From NCBI GenBank assembly GCA_965229625.1, contig CBDDJJ010000002.1:310001-374000 (forward strand): a stretch of DNA of 64,000 nt, given 5' to 3'. The notes beneath the pieces are model-generated. The model did not search any database. It had not been told where the DNA came from and saw only the letters and a list, made by a program, of their open reading frames with translations. Position 1 is the first letter of the stretch; every line of letters begins with the position of its first letter. A program made the translations under genes and the position numbers. Below are positions 53,621 to 61,418 of the stretch, in pieces. Source of the DNA: JANQIO01 sp965229625. GTDB lineage: Bacteria > Pseudomonadota > Gammaproteobacteria > Pseudomonadales > Halieaceae.

Positions 53621-55815
53621 CAGCAGACCTCGGGAATCACAGGAATGGGTGTACCGCCGCGCGGCCGCTCCACGCTGCCGTCCATATCATCCGGCGGGCC
53701 ATCTTCGCTTTCGATCACCAGCACCTTCATCAATTCGGGCAGCTGCCAGGGTTCCAGCGTCAGCTTCTGCTGCCCGGTGCGGGCGTCCGGTGACACCAGC
53801 TTCCACTCTTCGTCGCCGGCCTCTTCGAACAGATTGACCCCGGATACCGTGCGAACCCCTTCCACGCGCGCCACCGCAACTTCCAGTTCCTGGTCCGACA
53901 CAGCGCGGCCCAGCGGCCAGCCGGCACCATCAACGCCGCCCGGCAACAGCGGCCACAGGTAATCCCGCAGGGCATCGCGAACCTTCTGCAGGGTGGCATC
54001 GCGGACATGACCCTCACGCAGGGTCACGGCCACCGCCAGGCTGAGGGGCACGTACTCGGGGCCAATGACATACAGCTCCACACCCAGCGGACGCCGCAGG
54101 TCCATGAAGGCATGCACCTGCTCCAGCATGACCCGGTCCGGCCGCGGATTGGGCGGCGTGCGGGCGTTGGAGCGAGGCAGCACCATCAGGCTGACCACAC
54201 CCGCCACATCATCGAGGCGCTGCTGGGGCTTGAAGCGCGGCAGCACCTCAGCGCGGGCGACGCTGACCGTCGGGGTTTCGCGCGCCAGTAGCTGGTAGTC
54301 GGTTGCTGTCACCGCCCGGTCGCCGTGTTGCAGGAAGGCGGGAATGCGTTTTTCCGCCTCCTCCAGGGTTTCGGCATTGGCACCGCCGATGGTCGCCACC
54401 GGCTGCTTCGCTTTCACACCCGGATGGGAGATGGCACTGAGGTTGCCGGCCGGCAGGTTGCCCACGCTCCCGCCGCCATGCTGCATTCGCGCCACGCGCA
54501 GGCGCATACCGCGCGGGGGAATGGAGCCGCGCACGTTGTCACCCAGCAGGACCACGCCGGCCTCAGGATCGAGTTGGTAGGCGCGGTCGTCGCGACCCGC
54601 GGCGGCAAGGTCATCGACCCGCGTCCAGGGGCGATAACCCGCCCCCGGCTCTTCAATATCGAGTTGCAGGCTGTCTGCTTCCACCGAGCCGGCGGGAAGC
54701 TGGAAGCGCTGGTCGGCATTACCATCGGAGCGGCCCACCACCACCGACTTGAGGGTGCGCTGCTGGCTGATCACCGTGCTGTTGATACCCAGCCAGGAGA
54801 ACGCCAGGGTGGACACGCGAAACTTGGGCCGCATGCGCACCCAGGCCACCAGGCGGTCGGCAATCTCCGCTTCATCAATGCGCGGTGGCCGGTCACCAAC
54901 CCCGGCAAAGGTATCCACATCCACATTGTTCTCCGGCACACCGATATCGGAGCCTTCGGGCAGCGCCAGGCGCACGATGCCCGGCTGGGTGTAGCCGTCG
55001 GTGGTATCGCGCCGCAGTTCCAGCGTCACGTAGACCGGGTCGCCGTTGGCGCGGCGCCGGGGCGAGGTGATTTCCCACTCCCAGCTATCGCGCAGGTCGA
55101 TGTTACTGCGCTCGGTATCATCAAAATCGGGCACGTCGAGGCGCGGCTGCAGACCGATATTGAGGAGCTTTTCGCCGTTCTCATCGCGCTCCAGGCCGGC
55201 GCGGGCGGCGGTCACCTGCTCCGGCGCCGGCGCCAGCAGCGCGATCCAGGCGCTGGAATCCACCGCGTCGGCAGCGAAATCAAAGCCCTGCGGGTCGGCC
55301 TTGCCGTCGCGGAACAGCGGCGTGGTGACATAGGCTTCCGCCCGGCGCAGGTCGTAGACGCTCTCCAGTTCGCCGATGACCTCACTCATGCTGCTCTCTT
55401 CCTCATCGTCCAGCCGCCGCTTGGCGTAGACCGTACCGGCCACCGGCAGCACCATGATTTCCTCGCGGGTCTCGAACTCCGCCGGTCCTGGCACCAGCGT
55501 GTCCAGCGGTACCTGTACCACCTGGGCCAGGGCCGGATTCGCGGGCTCCAGGGCGAGCAGGCCCCGGGCCGGGCGGGCCGGGCGCAGAGGAATATTCAAC
55601 AGGCGCAGGAACTCCAGGCGCTGACGCTCGGGGATCAGGTTGGCCCGGTACAGCAGCGTGTCGCCCAGCCAGGCGAACAGCTCGATCAGCGTGCGGCCGG
55701 GATCACCCTGGCTGGGGTTGGTCCACTCCGGCGTGTGGCCGGGAATGCGGTAGATCAGCTCATTGACCAGGTCGTCGAAGCCGCGATCATCCAGGCGATA
55801 GCTAGGAATGGGCAT
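53620..55815 (-). CDS. Baseplate assembly protein J (gp6/Afp11-like)
   Basis: 731 aa. It opens with the family signature MPIPSYRLDDRGFDDLVNEL and EWTNPSQGDPGRTLIELFAW. The J-domain proper is around 480-600 (NLSAISHPGVKAKQPVATIG, RAVTATDYQLLARE, VSLMVLPRSN). It forms the wedges that join hub to sheath. Spacing is two bases from the gp25 gene upstream and one base overlap downstream, so translation is coupled. Confidence 0.93.
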   Translation of the reverse strand: MPIPSYRLDDRGFDDLVNELIYRIPGHTPEWTNPSQGDPGRTLIELFAWLGDTLLYRANLIPERQRLEFLRLLNIPLRPARPARGLLALEPANPALAQVVQVPLDTLVPGPAEFETREEIMVLPVAGTVYAKRRLDDEEESSMSEVIGELESVYDLRRAEAYVTTPLFRDGKADPQGFDFAADAVDSSAWIALLAPAPEQVTAARAGLERDENGEKLLNIGLQPRLDVPDFDDTERSNIDLRDSWEWEITSPRRRANGDPVYVTLELRRDTTDGYTQPGIVRLALPEGSDIGVPENNVDVDTFAGVGDRPPRIDEAEIADRLVAWVRMRPKFRVSTLAFSWLGINSTVISQQRTLKSVVVGRSDGNADQRFQLPAGSVEADSLQLDIEEPGAGYRPWTRVDDLAAAGRDDRAYQLDPEAGVVLLGDNVRGSIPPRGMRLRVARMQHGGGSVGNLPAGNLSAISHPGVKAKQPVATIGGANAETLEEAEKRIPAFLQHGDRAVTATDYQLLARETPTVSVARAEVLPRFKPQQRLDDVAGVVSLMVLPRSNARTPPNPRPDRVMLEQVHAFMDLRRPLGVELYVIGPEYVPLSLAVAVTLREGHVRDATLQKVRDALRDYLWPLLPGGVDGAGWPLGRAVSDQELEVAVARVEGVRTVSGVNLFEEAGDEEWKLVSPDARTGQQKLTLEPWQLPELMKVLVIESEDGPPDDMDGSVERPRGGTPIPVIPEVC

Positions 55816-55817
55816 GG

Positions 55818-56213
55818 TTAACTCCCCAGGCTCATGGTGAGTTTCATGGTCTCGGACACGCCGGTGCGTTTCAGGCGATAGGCGATCTCCACCCGTACCG
55901 CATCGGCGCGGCCCTCAATGGGCCACACATCCACCCGGTCCAGGACCAGGCGTGATTCCCAACGGGTGATGGATTGCACGACCGTGTCGCGGATACGGCG
56001 CCGGGTGGTCAGCGTGTTGGGGTCGTGCAGGTACTGGTCGAGGCCCGCCCCGTACTGCGGCCGCATCAGTTGTTCACCGGGCCGCGTCAACAGAATCACC
56101 CGGATGTTCTGGCGCACGCTGTCCTCAAGGCTCGGGTAGTGCAAGGCGCCATCCCTCGGCACCGGCAGCAGCGGCCAGCCAAGGGGCGGTGATGGAATAC
56201 GGGGCCGGCTCAT
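55818..56213 (-). CDS. Baseplate gp25/GPW-like protein (Afp9-like)
   Basis: 131 aa, full length. The gp25 signature is clear: SLEDSVRQNIRVILLTRPGE, then LMRPQYGAGLDQYLHDPN. The EPR-type core of gp25 is here RPGEQLMRP. This small protein nucleates the sheath on the baseplate. It precedes the J gene by two bases. Confidence 0.93.
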   Translation of the reverse strand: MSRPRIPSPPLGWPLLPVPRDGALHYPSLEDSVRQNIRVILLTRPGEQLMRPQYGAGLDQYLHDPNTLTTRRRIRDTVVQSITRWESRLVLDRVDVWPIEGRADAVRVEIAYRLKRTGVSETMKLTMSLGS

Positions 56214-56225
56214 CGCTCACTCACC

Positions 56226-57743
56226 TCAGTTCTTCTTGGGGAAGGGAATACAGATGCGAATGAAGGCACTCCACCAGAACGCAAGGTTCAGGAGGCCGAT
56301 GAAAATCTGCAGCACAATGAAGGCGCAAATGGTGATCAGGGGGATGCTGAAGCTGCAGATCATCCCGAAGCCCCAGGAGCTCTTGGCCGGCTCCTCGCCA
56401 TCCATCAGGCCCTTCACGTCGATGTTGTCCATGATCTTCTGCAGCGACTCGGGCACCTTGAAGGCCACGTTGGGCTTGAGTTTCTTGAGGGCTTCCCTGG
56501 TCACGTCCGGCAGCTCCACCACGGTCGGCGGCACGGCGTCGCTGCTCTCGTACCAGGGCACAATCTCGAACGGCTCGGTCGCCTCGGTCCACAGCGCCTT
56601 CGGCGGGCAGCCGGGTTCGCAGGCCACGCGAATAAAACACTGCAGCACATAGCGGTAATCACCACTCTCGTAGCGTGACTCCGGCGCCGCCATCTGCGCC
56701 CAGCGCCCGCGCATCGCTTTCTCGATGGCGGCGACAATCTTGTCGGCGACGGTCTTGCTGATGGCAGGCCAGCCGGCGGGAGTTGTGATCTGGGTGGCGC
56801 TAGGTGGCGGATTGTCCGGATCCTCCGGGCCACCGAGCAGAATGTCGTTGGCGCGCTGCAGGAAGTTACCCAGGCTGCCCCAGGCACTGAGGCTGATTCC
56901 GTCCAGCACGCCACGCAGCTCGGCCGCATCGGGCGCGTCGGTATACAGCCCGCATTCATTGGACAGGTACCTCAGCACGCGGAACATGGGTTCAGCAGCC
57001 GGGTCCTTGCGCATGGCCGTGGTAATGGTGGTGCCCGTCGGCGGCAGGCCGGCTCGGCTGTTGCCTCCCTGCTTCAGCAGCGGCGGCAGGCGCGCGATGA
57101 TGTCGTCGCGATCGAAGGGTGCTGCAGGTGGCGGTGCACCCTCCACCCGCTCGGTGCTGGTCAGCGGCACCATGCCGTACATGAAAGTACGCCCGGAGCC
57201 GTCGACGACTTCCGGGGGCGCGACGAACAGGCTGGTGGACTGTTCCTGGTAGTCGCCGGCCGCGTCGTACTCGCCGCGCCGCCGGAGCACCTTGTGGTTG
57301 CTGCCCAGGCGTCGCTGTCGACGCAATGCGGGCTCCACATCATAGTCACCCATGTCAGCCGGCAGGGGCTTCCAGCCGACAATGCGGCCGTTCTCATGCA
57401 TCCAGCCCTCGAGGCCGTTTTTGCCGACCCGGCGTACCACCACGCCGCTGGACAGAATCTGTGCGGGATCCAGGCGCGGCATGCCAAACTGCTGGCAGCT
57501 GACGTCCAGCAGGGTCACGTTGAACAGGCGATGCACCGGTTGGTACAGGCGCAGGGTGCCATCGTCACGACGGGTCGCCGCCTGCTGCTGGCGCAGGTCC
57601 ATGCGGCCCTCGTCGCTGCTCAACTGGTCGAACATGCGCTCGAGGAAGGCCTGGTCCTTCAGTTCCAGCACCGTGGGCCTGAGCCGTTCGCTGTTACCGG
57701 TGCCGGGGAAGGCACCGTGCAGGGAAACTGTGTGGGTCACCAT
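56226..57743 (-). CDS. Injection-system protein with C-terminal membrane segment, unknown family
   Basis: 505 aa; the ATG at 57743 overlaps the spike-gene stop by seven bases. The first ~440 residues are soluble (VLELKDQAFLERMFDQLSSD near 25-44; CFIRVACEPGCPPKALW near 370). Residues ~455-500 are strongly hydrophobic (SFSIPLITICAFIVLQIFIG, then LLNLAFWWSAFIRICIPF), a likely one- or two-pass anchor followed by a short basic tail PKKN. There is no signal peptide, so it would be tail-anchored with the bulk in the cytoplasm. Between spike and gp25, Afp-type operons normally have a PAAR tip gene; this occupies that slot. Membrane tethering of the machine is an inference. Confidence 0.65.
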   Translation of the reverse strand: MVTHTVSLHGAFPGTGNSERLRPTVLELKDQAFLERMFDQLSSDEGRMDLRQQQAATRRDDGTLRLYQPVHRLFNVTLLDVSCQQFGMPRLDPAQILSSGVVVRRVGKNGLEGWMHENGRIVGWKPLPADMGDYDVEPALRRQRRLGSNHKVLRRRGEYDAAGDYQEQSTSLFVAPPEVVDGSGRTFMYGMVPLTSTERVEGAPPPAAPFDRDDIIARLPPLLKQGGNSRAGLPPTGTTITTAMRKDPAAEPMFRVLRYLSNECGLYTDAPDAAELRGVLDGISLSAWGSLGNFLQRANDILLGGPEDPDNPPPSATQITTPAGWPAISKTVADKIVAAIEKAMRGRWAQMAAPESRYESGDYRYVLQCFIRVACEPGCPPKALWTEATEPFEIVPWYESSDAVPPTVVELPDVTREALKKLKPNVAFKVPESLQKIMDNIDVKGLMDGEEPAKSSWGFGMICSFSIPLITICAFIVLQIFIGLLNLAFWWSAFIRICIPFPKKN

Positions 57744-58420
57744 ACGTTACCCGCCCCCGGCGTGTACGTGCTGGCGACCACCGTGGTGGCCAGCAGCGTG
57801 TCACACTGCAGCACACCGCTGAAACTGGAGAAGCCCGCATCGACCGTCACCATGCCGGCGCTGACTTCCATCATTGAGCTGGAGATTGCCACCTTGGCGC
57901 CGGTATCGATGGTGACCCCGCTGCCGTCGATCGTGACCGTGGCGCCCGAGGCTTCGATGGTCATCTTGCCGCCTTCATCAGTGAGTTTGGCGGTGACTCC
58001 CCCCGGGGTTTCGAGGTGAATGGTCGGCTGGCTCTCTTCGACTATCGCGATACGGGTACCGGCCTTGCCGACAAAGCTCCAGCGGTCCACCTCTTCACCA
58101 CCGCCGCCCAGGGTTTCCGGTGCCGCGTCCCGGCCGTTCCACAGTGAGCCGATGACGATGGGGTAGCGCGGGTCACCGTTAACAAAAGTCACCAGCACCT
58201 CGTCACCGACATCGGGAATGAAGAAGGCACCGCGATCGGCGCCGGCAAAGGGCGTGGCGACCCGCGCCCACAGCGTGCCTTCCTGGCCGTCGGCGCCGGT
58301 AGTGGTGAACAGGCTGACCTCTACCCGGTTCAGGCCATCCGGATCGTTTACCGACACCACCTCGGCCAGCTGGGCCTGGTCCAGGCGCCGCAGCGGTACC
58401 ACCGCGTCTTCACTTCGCAT
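57737..58420 (-). CDS. Baseplate spike protein V/gp5-like (C-terminal part of VgrG-type spike)
   Basis: 227 aa from the ATG at 58420, which overlaps the hub stop by one base (TGATG). An OB-fold is visible in residues ~15-110 (LAEVVSVNDPDGLNRVEVSL, FIPDVGDEVLVTFVNGDPRY, PIVIGSLWNG). The rest has short repeated strands (GVTAKLTDEGGKMTIEASGA, TVTIDGSGVTIDTGAKV) that would form a trimeric beta-helix needle. In Afp8/Pvc8 hub and spike are fused; here they are separate genes. Confidence 0.9.
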   Translation of the reverse strand: MRSEDAVVPLRRLDQAQLAEVVSVNDPDGLNRVEVSLFTTTGADGQEGTLWARVATPFAGADRGAFFIPDVGDEVLVTFVNGDPRYPIVIGSLWNGRDAAPETLGGGGEEVDRWSFVGKAGTRIAIVEESQPTIHLETPGGVTAKLTDEGGKMTIEASGATVTIDGSGVTIDTGAKVAISSSMMEVSAGMVTVDAGFSSFSGVLQCDTLLATTVVASTYTPGAGNVW

Positions 58421-59526
58421 CAGCTCGCCTCCCCGAGAAATCCACACTGGCCTTCAAATTCTGTCTGGTACTGGCGAGCCGCCCGGTCGTAGCGATGCAG
58501 CACCCGTGTTACGTAGTAGGTATTGGCGAAACGCGGGCCGACCGCTTCCAGCGTTACGTGAGTACCGACCTTGATGGCGGGATTGCCGATGGCAATGCCG
58601 TTGACGGTGACAAAACCCCGGGAGCGCCTGGCGAAACTGGCATTCACCACCGCCTGGCCTTCGGCCTGGTCAGCCACGGCCACGCCGCTGAGGTGTTCTA
58701 CCCGGCTGCCAATGGCCTCCTCCAGGGCATCTGCGCCGCTGGTCCCTTCCCCGGGGCCGGCGTCTGCGCTCTGGTCACTCTCCACCTCGATGGTTTGCCC
58801 CTGGCCCGGGTCCCAGTGGGACAGGCTTACCCCCGTCACCTGGTGGTTGAGATCGGCGCAGATGCGCACCGCCAGCAGTTGGCTGCGCATGCGCAGGGTC
58901 AGCTCTCCCCGCTGTGTGTCGGTGCGCGGTGATGCCTGCAGCGTGCCTTCCACCAGCTGCATATCGGCGTCGAAGCGCGCCAGCAGTCGGCGCAGGAAGC
59001 CGAGGTCGGTTTCATTGTGCTGCAGCCAACTGTCCAGGCTGTCATCGAGCCCGCTGACATCGGTGCTCAATCCCAGCTCCTGGGCAATGCTCTCGACAAT
59101 GTCGCCGGCCGTGGCGTCAGTAAACAAACGGGTCTTGCGGCTCAGCCGCGCCTTGAGCAGGTCGTCTTCTGCCAGCACCAGCAGCTCAGGTTGTTCCGGT
59201 GGTTCGTTGATGAATTCGATGGAGGTGATGGTGCCCCGGAAAATCTCCTGCAGGTCACTGCGGTCGCCGGTGAGAATCACGATCGGTTTGCCCAGCGAGA
59301 GGCTGTCGTTGTCGGCGCCCTCGAAGGCGTAGTCATTGCCCTGATCCGTGAAGGTGGCGGTGTTGCGAAAGCGCAGTTCGACAGAGCTCAAACCACCTTC
59401 CTGCGAGCGAACGTCCATGCCCACCAGCAATTGCTGGACCATGGCGTTGCGTTCGCCGTCGGTTTCCACCACTGGCCGCGGGTCGTAGATGACCTTGTCG
59501 GTCAGGGCTGTCTGGTTGGTCGGCAA
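58420..59526 (-). CDS. Hub protein D/gp27-like (N-terminal part of VgrG-type spike)
   Basis: 368 aa. Features of the gp27/late-control D family: an N-terminal barrel (LLVGMDVRSQEGGLSSVELR), a middle with SIAQELGLSTDVSGLDDSLD and NETDLGFLRRLLARFDADM, and a second barrel near the end (IKVGTHVTLEAVGPRFANTY). It forms the trimeric-to-hexameric adaptor under the tube. It is translationally coupled to the spike gene. Confidence 0.88.
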   Translation of the reverse strand: MPTNQTALTDKVIYDPRPVVETDGERNAMVQQLLVGMDVRSQEGGLSSVELRFRNTATFTDQGNDYAFEGADNDSLSLGKPIVILTGDRSDLQEIFRGTITSIEFINEPPEQPELLVLAEDDLLKARLSRKTRLFTDATAGDIVESIAQELGLSTDVSGLDDSLDSWLQHNETDLGFLRRLLARFDADMQLVEGTLQASPRTDTQRGELTLRMRSQLLAVRICADLNHQVTGVSLSHWDPGQGQTIEVESDQSADAGPGEGTSGADALEEAIGSRVEHLSGVAVADQAEGQAVVNASFARRSRGFVTVNGIAIGNPAIKVGTHVTLEAVGPRFANTYYVTRVLHRYDRAARQYQTEFEGQCGFLGEAS

Positions 59527-59538
59527 GCTACTGCCCTC

Positions 59539-59721
59539 CTATTCCGCATCCAGGCGATCGCGGCGCCTGTCGATCTGCTCGAGGCAGCGGGCCAGGTCAC
59601 GTCGCTCTATCCAGGCGGTCTGGCGCCGGGGCGCTTTCTGCTGCTTGTTGCTGAAGCGGCCCGGCTCTGCCGGCGGCGCGGCCGTGGTCTCCGCGACGAC
59701 TTCTTCGATGATTACGCTCAT
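59539..59721 (-). CDS. Small Afp6/DUF5908-like injection-system protein
   Basis: 60 aa. The opening MSVIIEEVVAET resembles the short beta-strand start (MPIEIxEL) of DUF5908 proteins, which are encoded at this place, between the Afp7-like and Afp8-like genes, in eCIS operons. The rest is basic and helical (LARCLEQIDRRRDRLD). Role unknown, perhaps a hub or tube adaptor. The call depends mainly on position and size. Confidence 0.6.
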   Translation of the reverse strand: MSVIIEEVVAETTAAPPAEPGRFSNKQQKAPRRQTAWIERRDLARCLEQIDRRRDRLDAE

Positions 59722-59755
59722 GCACTACCCCTTCTGTTCCTGCTTTGCTTCTGAA

Positions 59756-60943
59756 TCAGTCATCAAACTTGATGCCTGCCTTGAAGTCGGCATCGATACC
59801 AACATCTGCACTCAGGCTGGCTCCGGCGCTCGCACCGGCACCTGCGCCCGCTCCTGCGCCCACACCAATACCCGCGCCGGCACCTACACCGATCCCGGCG
59901 CCGGCGCCGATACCGATCCCTGCCCCGGCACCAGCACCGATGCCGATGCCGCCGCCGATGCTCGCGCCGGCTCCCGCACCGAGGCTCAGGGAGGCACCGG
60001 CGCTGGCCGATGACTTGAGACCGGCAAAGGCGTCAGCGGTACCGCCACCGGTACTGAACGAGGCGCCGGCTGAGGCGATAGCGCCGCCAGCGTCGATGGA
60101 TGCGCTGCTGGTAGACGTGCTGAACGCGCTGTCGCCGGCACTGAACGAGGCGCTGCCCGCGCTGCTGAATCCCGCCTTGGCATCGAGGGAAACCCCCGCC
60201 GAGGCGCCGGCACTGAAACCCGCCACGGCACCGCCCCCTGCCACTGCGCCAGCATCAAAATCTGCCAGCACCAGCTGATCGGTGTCGGGAAGACGCAGGT
60301 TTTCCACCCCATTGAGTGCACCCAGCCCGCGGGCGGCTCCCGGATCGCCGGCTTTGCCGGCCAGGTCGGTCACACTGTCATCGCCACCCATGGGTGCCTG
60401 CTGGGCATTGCCGCCACCGGCGCCGAAATCACCGCCGGTGTTGTTGTCGTAATCCACGTTGGTGTTGGGCTCCAGCGAGCGCTCGTGCTGGGTGAGTGAC
60501 AAAGACACCGTGGAGCGCAGGGGCACGCCTTCGTAGGAGAAGAAGTCGATGGCCTCGCTGAAAGCATCGATGTAGCCCTCAAAGGTCACCGTGCCCCACT
60601 CGAAGCGCACGATCGACGGCACCTTGTCCTCGGAGTCGCCGCCGGCCAGGCGCGGGTCCATCATGCGAGCGATTGCATGGGTGCGGCCACGCACATCCTC
60701 GCCGCTGGTGGTGGTGTCGAAGACCAGTTCCATGGCGAGGCTGGCGGTGGCCTCGGTCACTACCTGCGCGGGCTGGTCGTCCTCACCGTCCTTGACCTCG
60801 TTGCTGAACGTGAGATTGAGCGTCTCCGGGTTGAACTGGACGACGGCTGCGGCGCTGCGCTGGTCATCCGCACTCAGGGGCGCCCCGCTCGCGTCGGTCA
60901 GCGGGGTCAGCGTGGCCTGGGTCTTGATCTCGTCAGTCGGCAT
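59756..60943 (-). CDS. Afp7/Pvc7-like hub adaptor with degenerate LysM and Gly/Ala-rich tail
   Basis: 395 aa from the ATG at 60943, overlapping the tube stop by 11 bases; longer in-frame starts lie within the tube gene. Residues ~1-160 are the CIS tube-cap/adaptor domain (AVVQFNPETLNLTFSNEVKD, TVTFEGYIDAFSEAIDFFSY, STVSLSLTQHERSL). A LysM-like remnant follows at ~185-225 (DDSVTDLAGKAGDPGAARGL, NGVENLRLPDTDQLVL). From ~235 to ~385 the chain is dominated by Gly, Ala, Ser and Ile/Val in two-residue rhythm (GAGAGIGIGAGAGIG). Afp7 joins tube and hub; such a long tail is not part of the usual protein. Confidence 0.82.
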   Translation of the reverse strand: MPTDEIKTQATLTPLTDASGAPLSADDQRSAAAVVQFNPETLNLTFSNEVKDGEDDQPAQVVTEATASLAMELVFDTTTSGEDVRGRTHAIARMMDPRLAGGDSEDKVPSIVRFEWGTVTFEGYIDAFSEAIDFFSYEGVPLRSTVSLSLTQHERSLEPNTNVDYDNNTGGDFGAGGGNAQQAPMGGDDSVTDLAGKAGDPGAARGLGALNGVENLRLPDTDQLVLADFDAGAVAGGGAVAGFSAGASAGVSLDAKAGFSSAGSASFSAGDSAFSTSTSSASIDAGGAIASAGASFSTGGGTADAFAGLKSSASAGASLSLGAGAGASIGGGIGIGAGAGAGIGIGAGAGIGVGAGAGIGVGAGAGAGAGASAGASLSADVGIDADFKAGIKFDD

Positions 60944-61418
60944 AGAAGTGGTACATCCCTTCGTGCACAAAGTGCAGTTCTTCCAGCGCCACCTCCTGGG
61001 CGGTGGCCACAAAGTCCGCCGCCTTGAACTTGGTCGGCAGCGCGTTGAGCAGGTACCAGCTGTGATTTGTGTCAAGGCCTTCGCTGTCGCCGAATCCCAG
61101 CAGGCTGACCTCAGCGTCCAGCCGGAAGGCGTAGGAGCCGTTGCCGACCAGTTCGAACCACTTCCACAGGTCACGGGTTTTGGCGACGCCGCGTTTCAGT
61201 ATCACCGTTCCGAAGCTGACCCGGCCGGCCCGCTGGGTTTCACCGTAGTTGCTGCCACCGACCCGGATGCTGCGCGGCTCCATGACCGCCTCCAGCCCGG
61301 TGCACTCGGCAAAGGCGCCGGAGCAAATCGGTTTGCTGTCACCAAAGTTGGAAGCGCCCTCGGTGCCGACATAGAAGTCCACCTTGAAGCGGAACGCGGG
61401 CAGCGGGTATTCGCTCAT
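60933..61418 (-). CDS. Inner tube protein, gp19-like (Afp5/Pvc5-like)
   Basis: 161 aa; ATG at 61418 overlaps the second sheath stop as ATGA. Typical T4 gp19 fold markers: PLPAFRFKVDFYVGTEGASN, FAECTGLEAVMEPRSIRVGG, VILKRGVAKTRDLWKWFE, and WYLLNALPTKFKAADF near the end. In Afp-type operons the tube gene beside Afp7 makes the tube-initiation ring at the baseplate, whereas the copy before the sheath makes the bulk tube. Confidence 0.92.
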   Translation of the reverse strand: MSEYPLPAFRFKVDFYVGTEGASNFGDSKPICSGAFAECTGLEAVMEPRSIRVGGSNYGETQRAGRVSFGTVILKRGVAKTRDLWKWFELVGNGSYAFRLDAEVSLLGFGDSEGLDTNHSWYLLNALPTKFKAADFVATAQEVALEELHFVHEGMYHFYAD

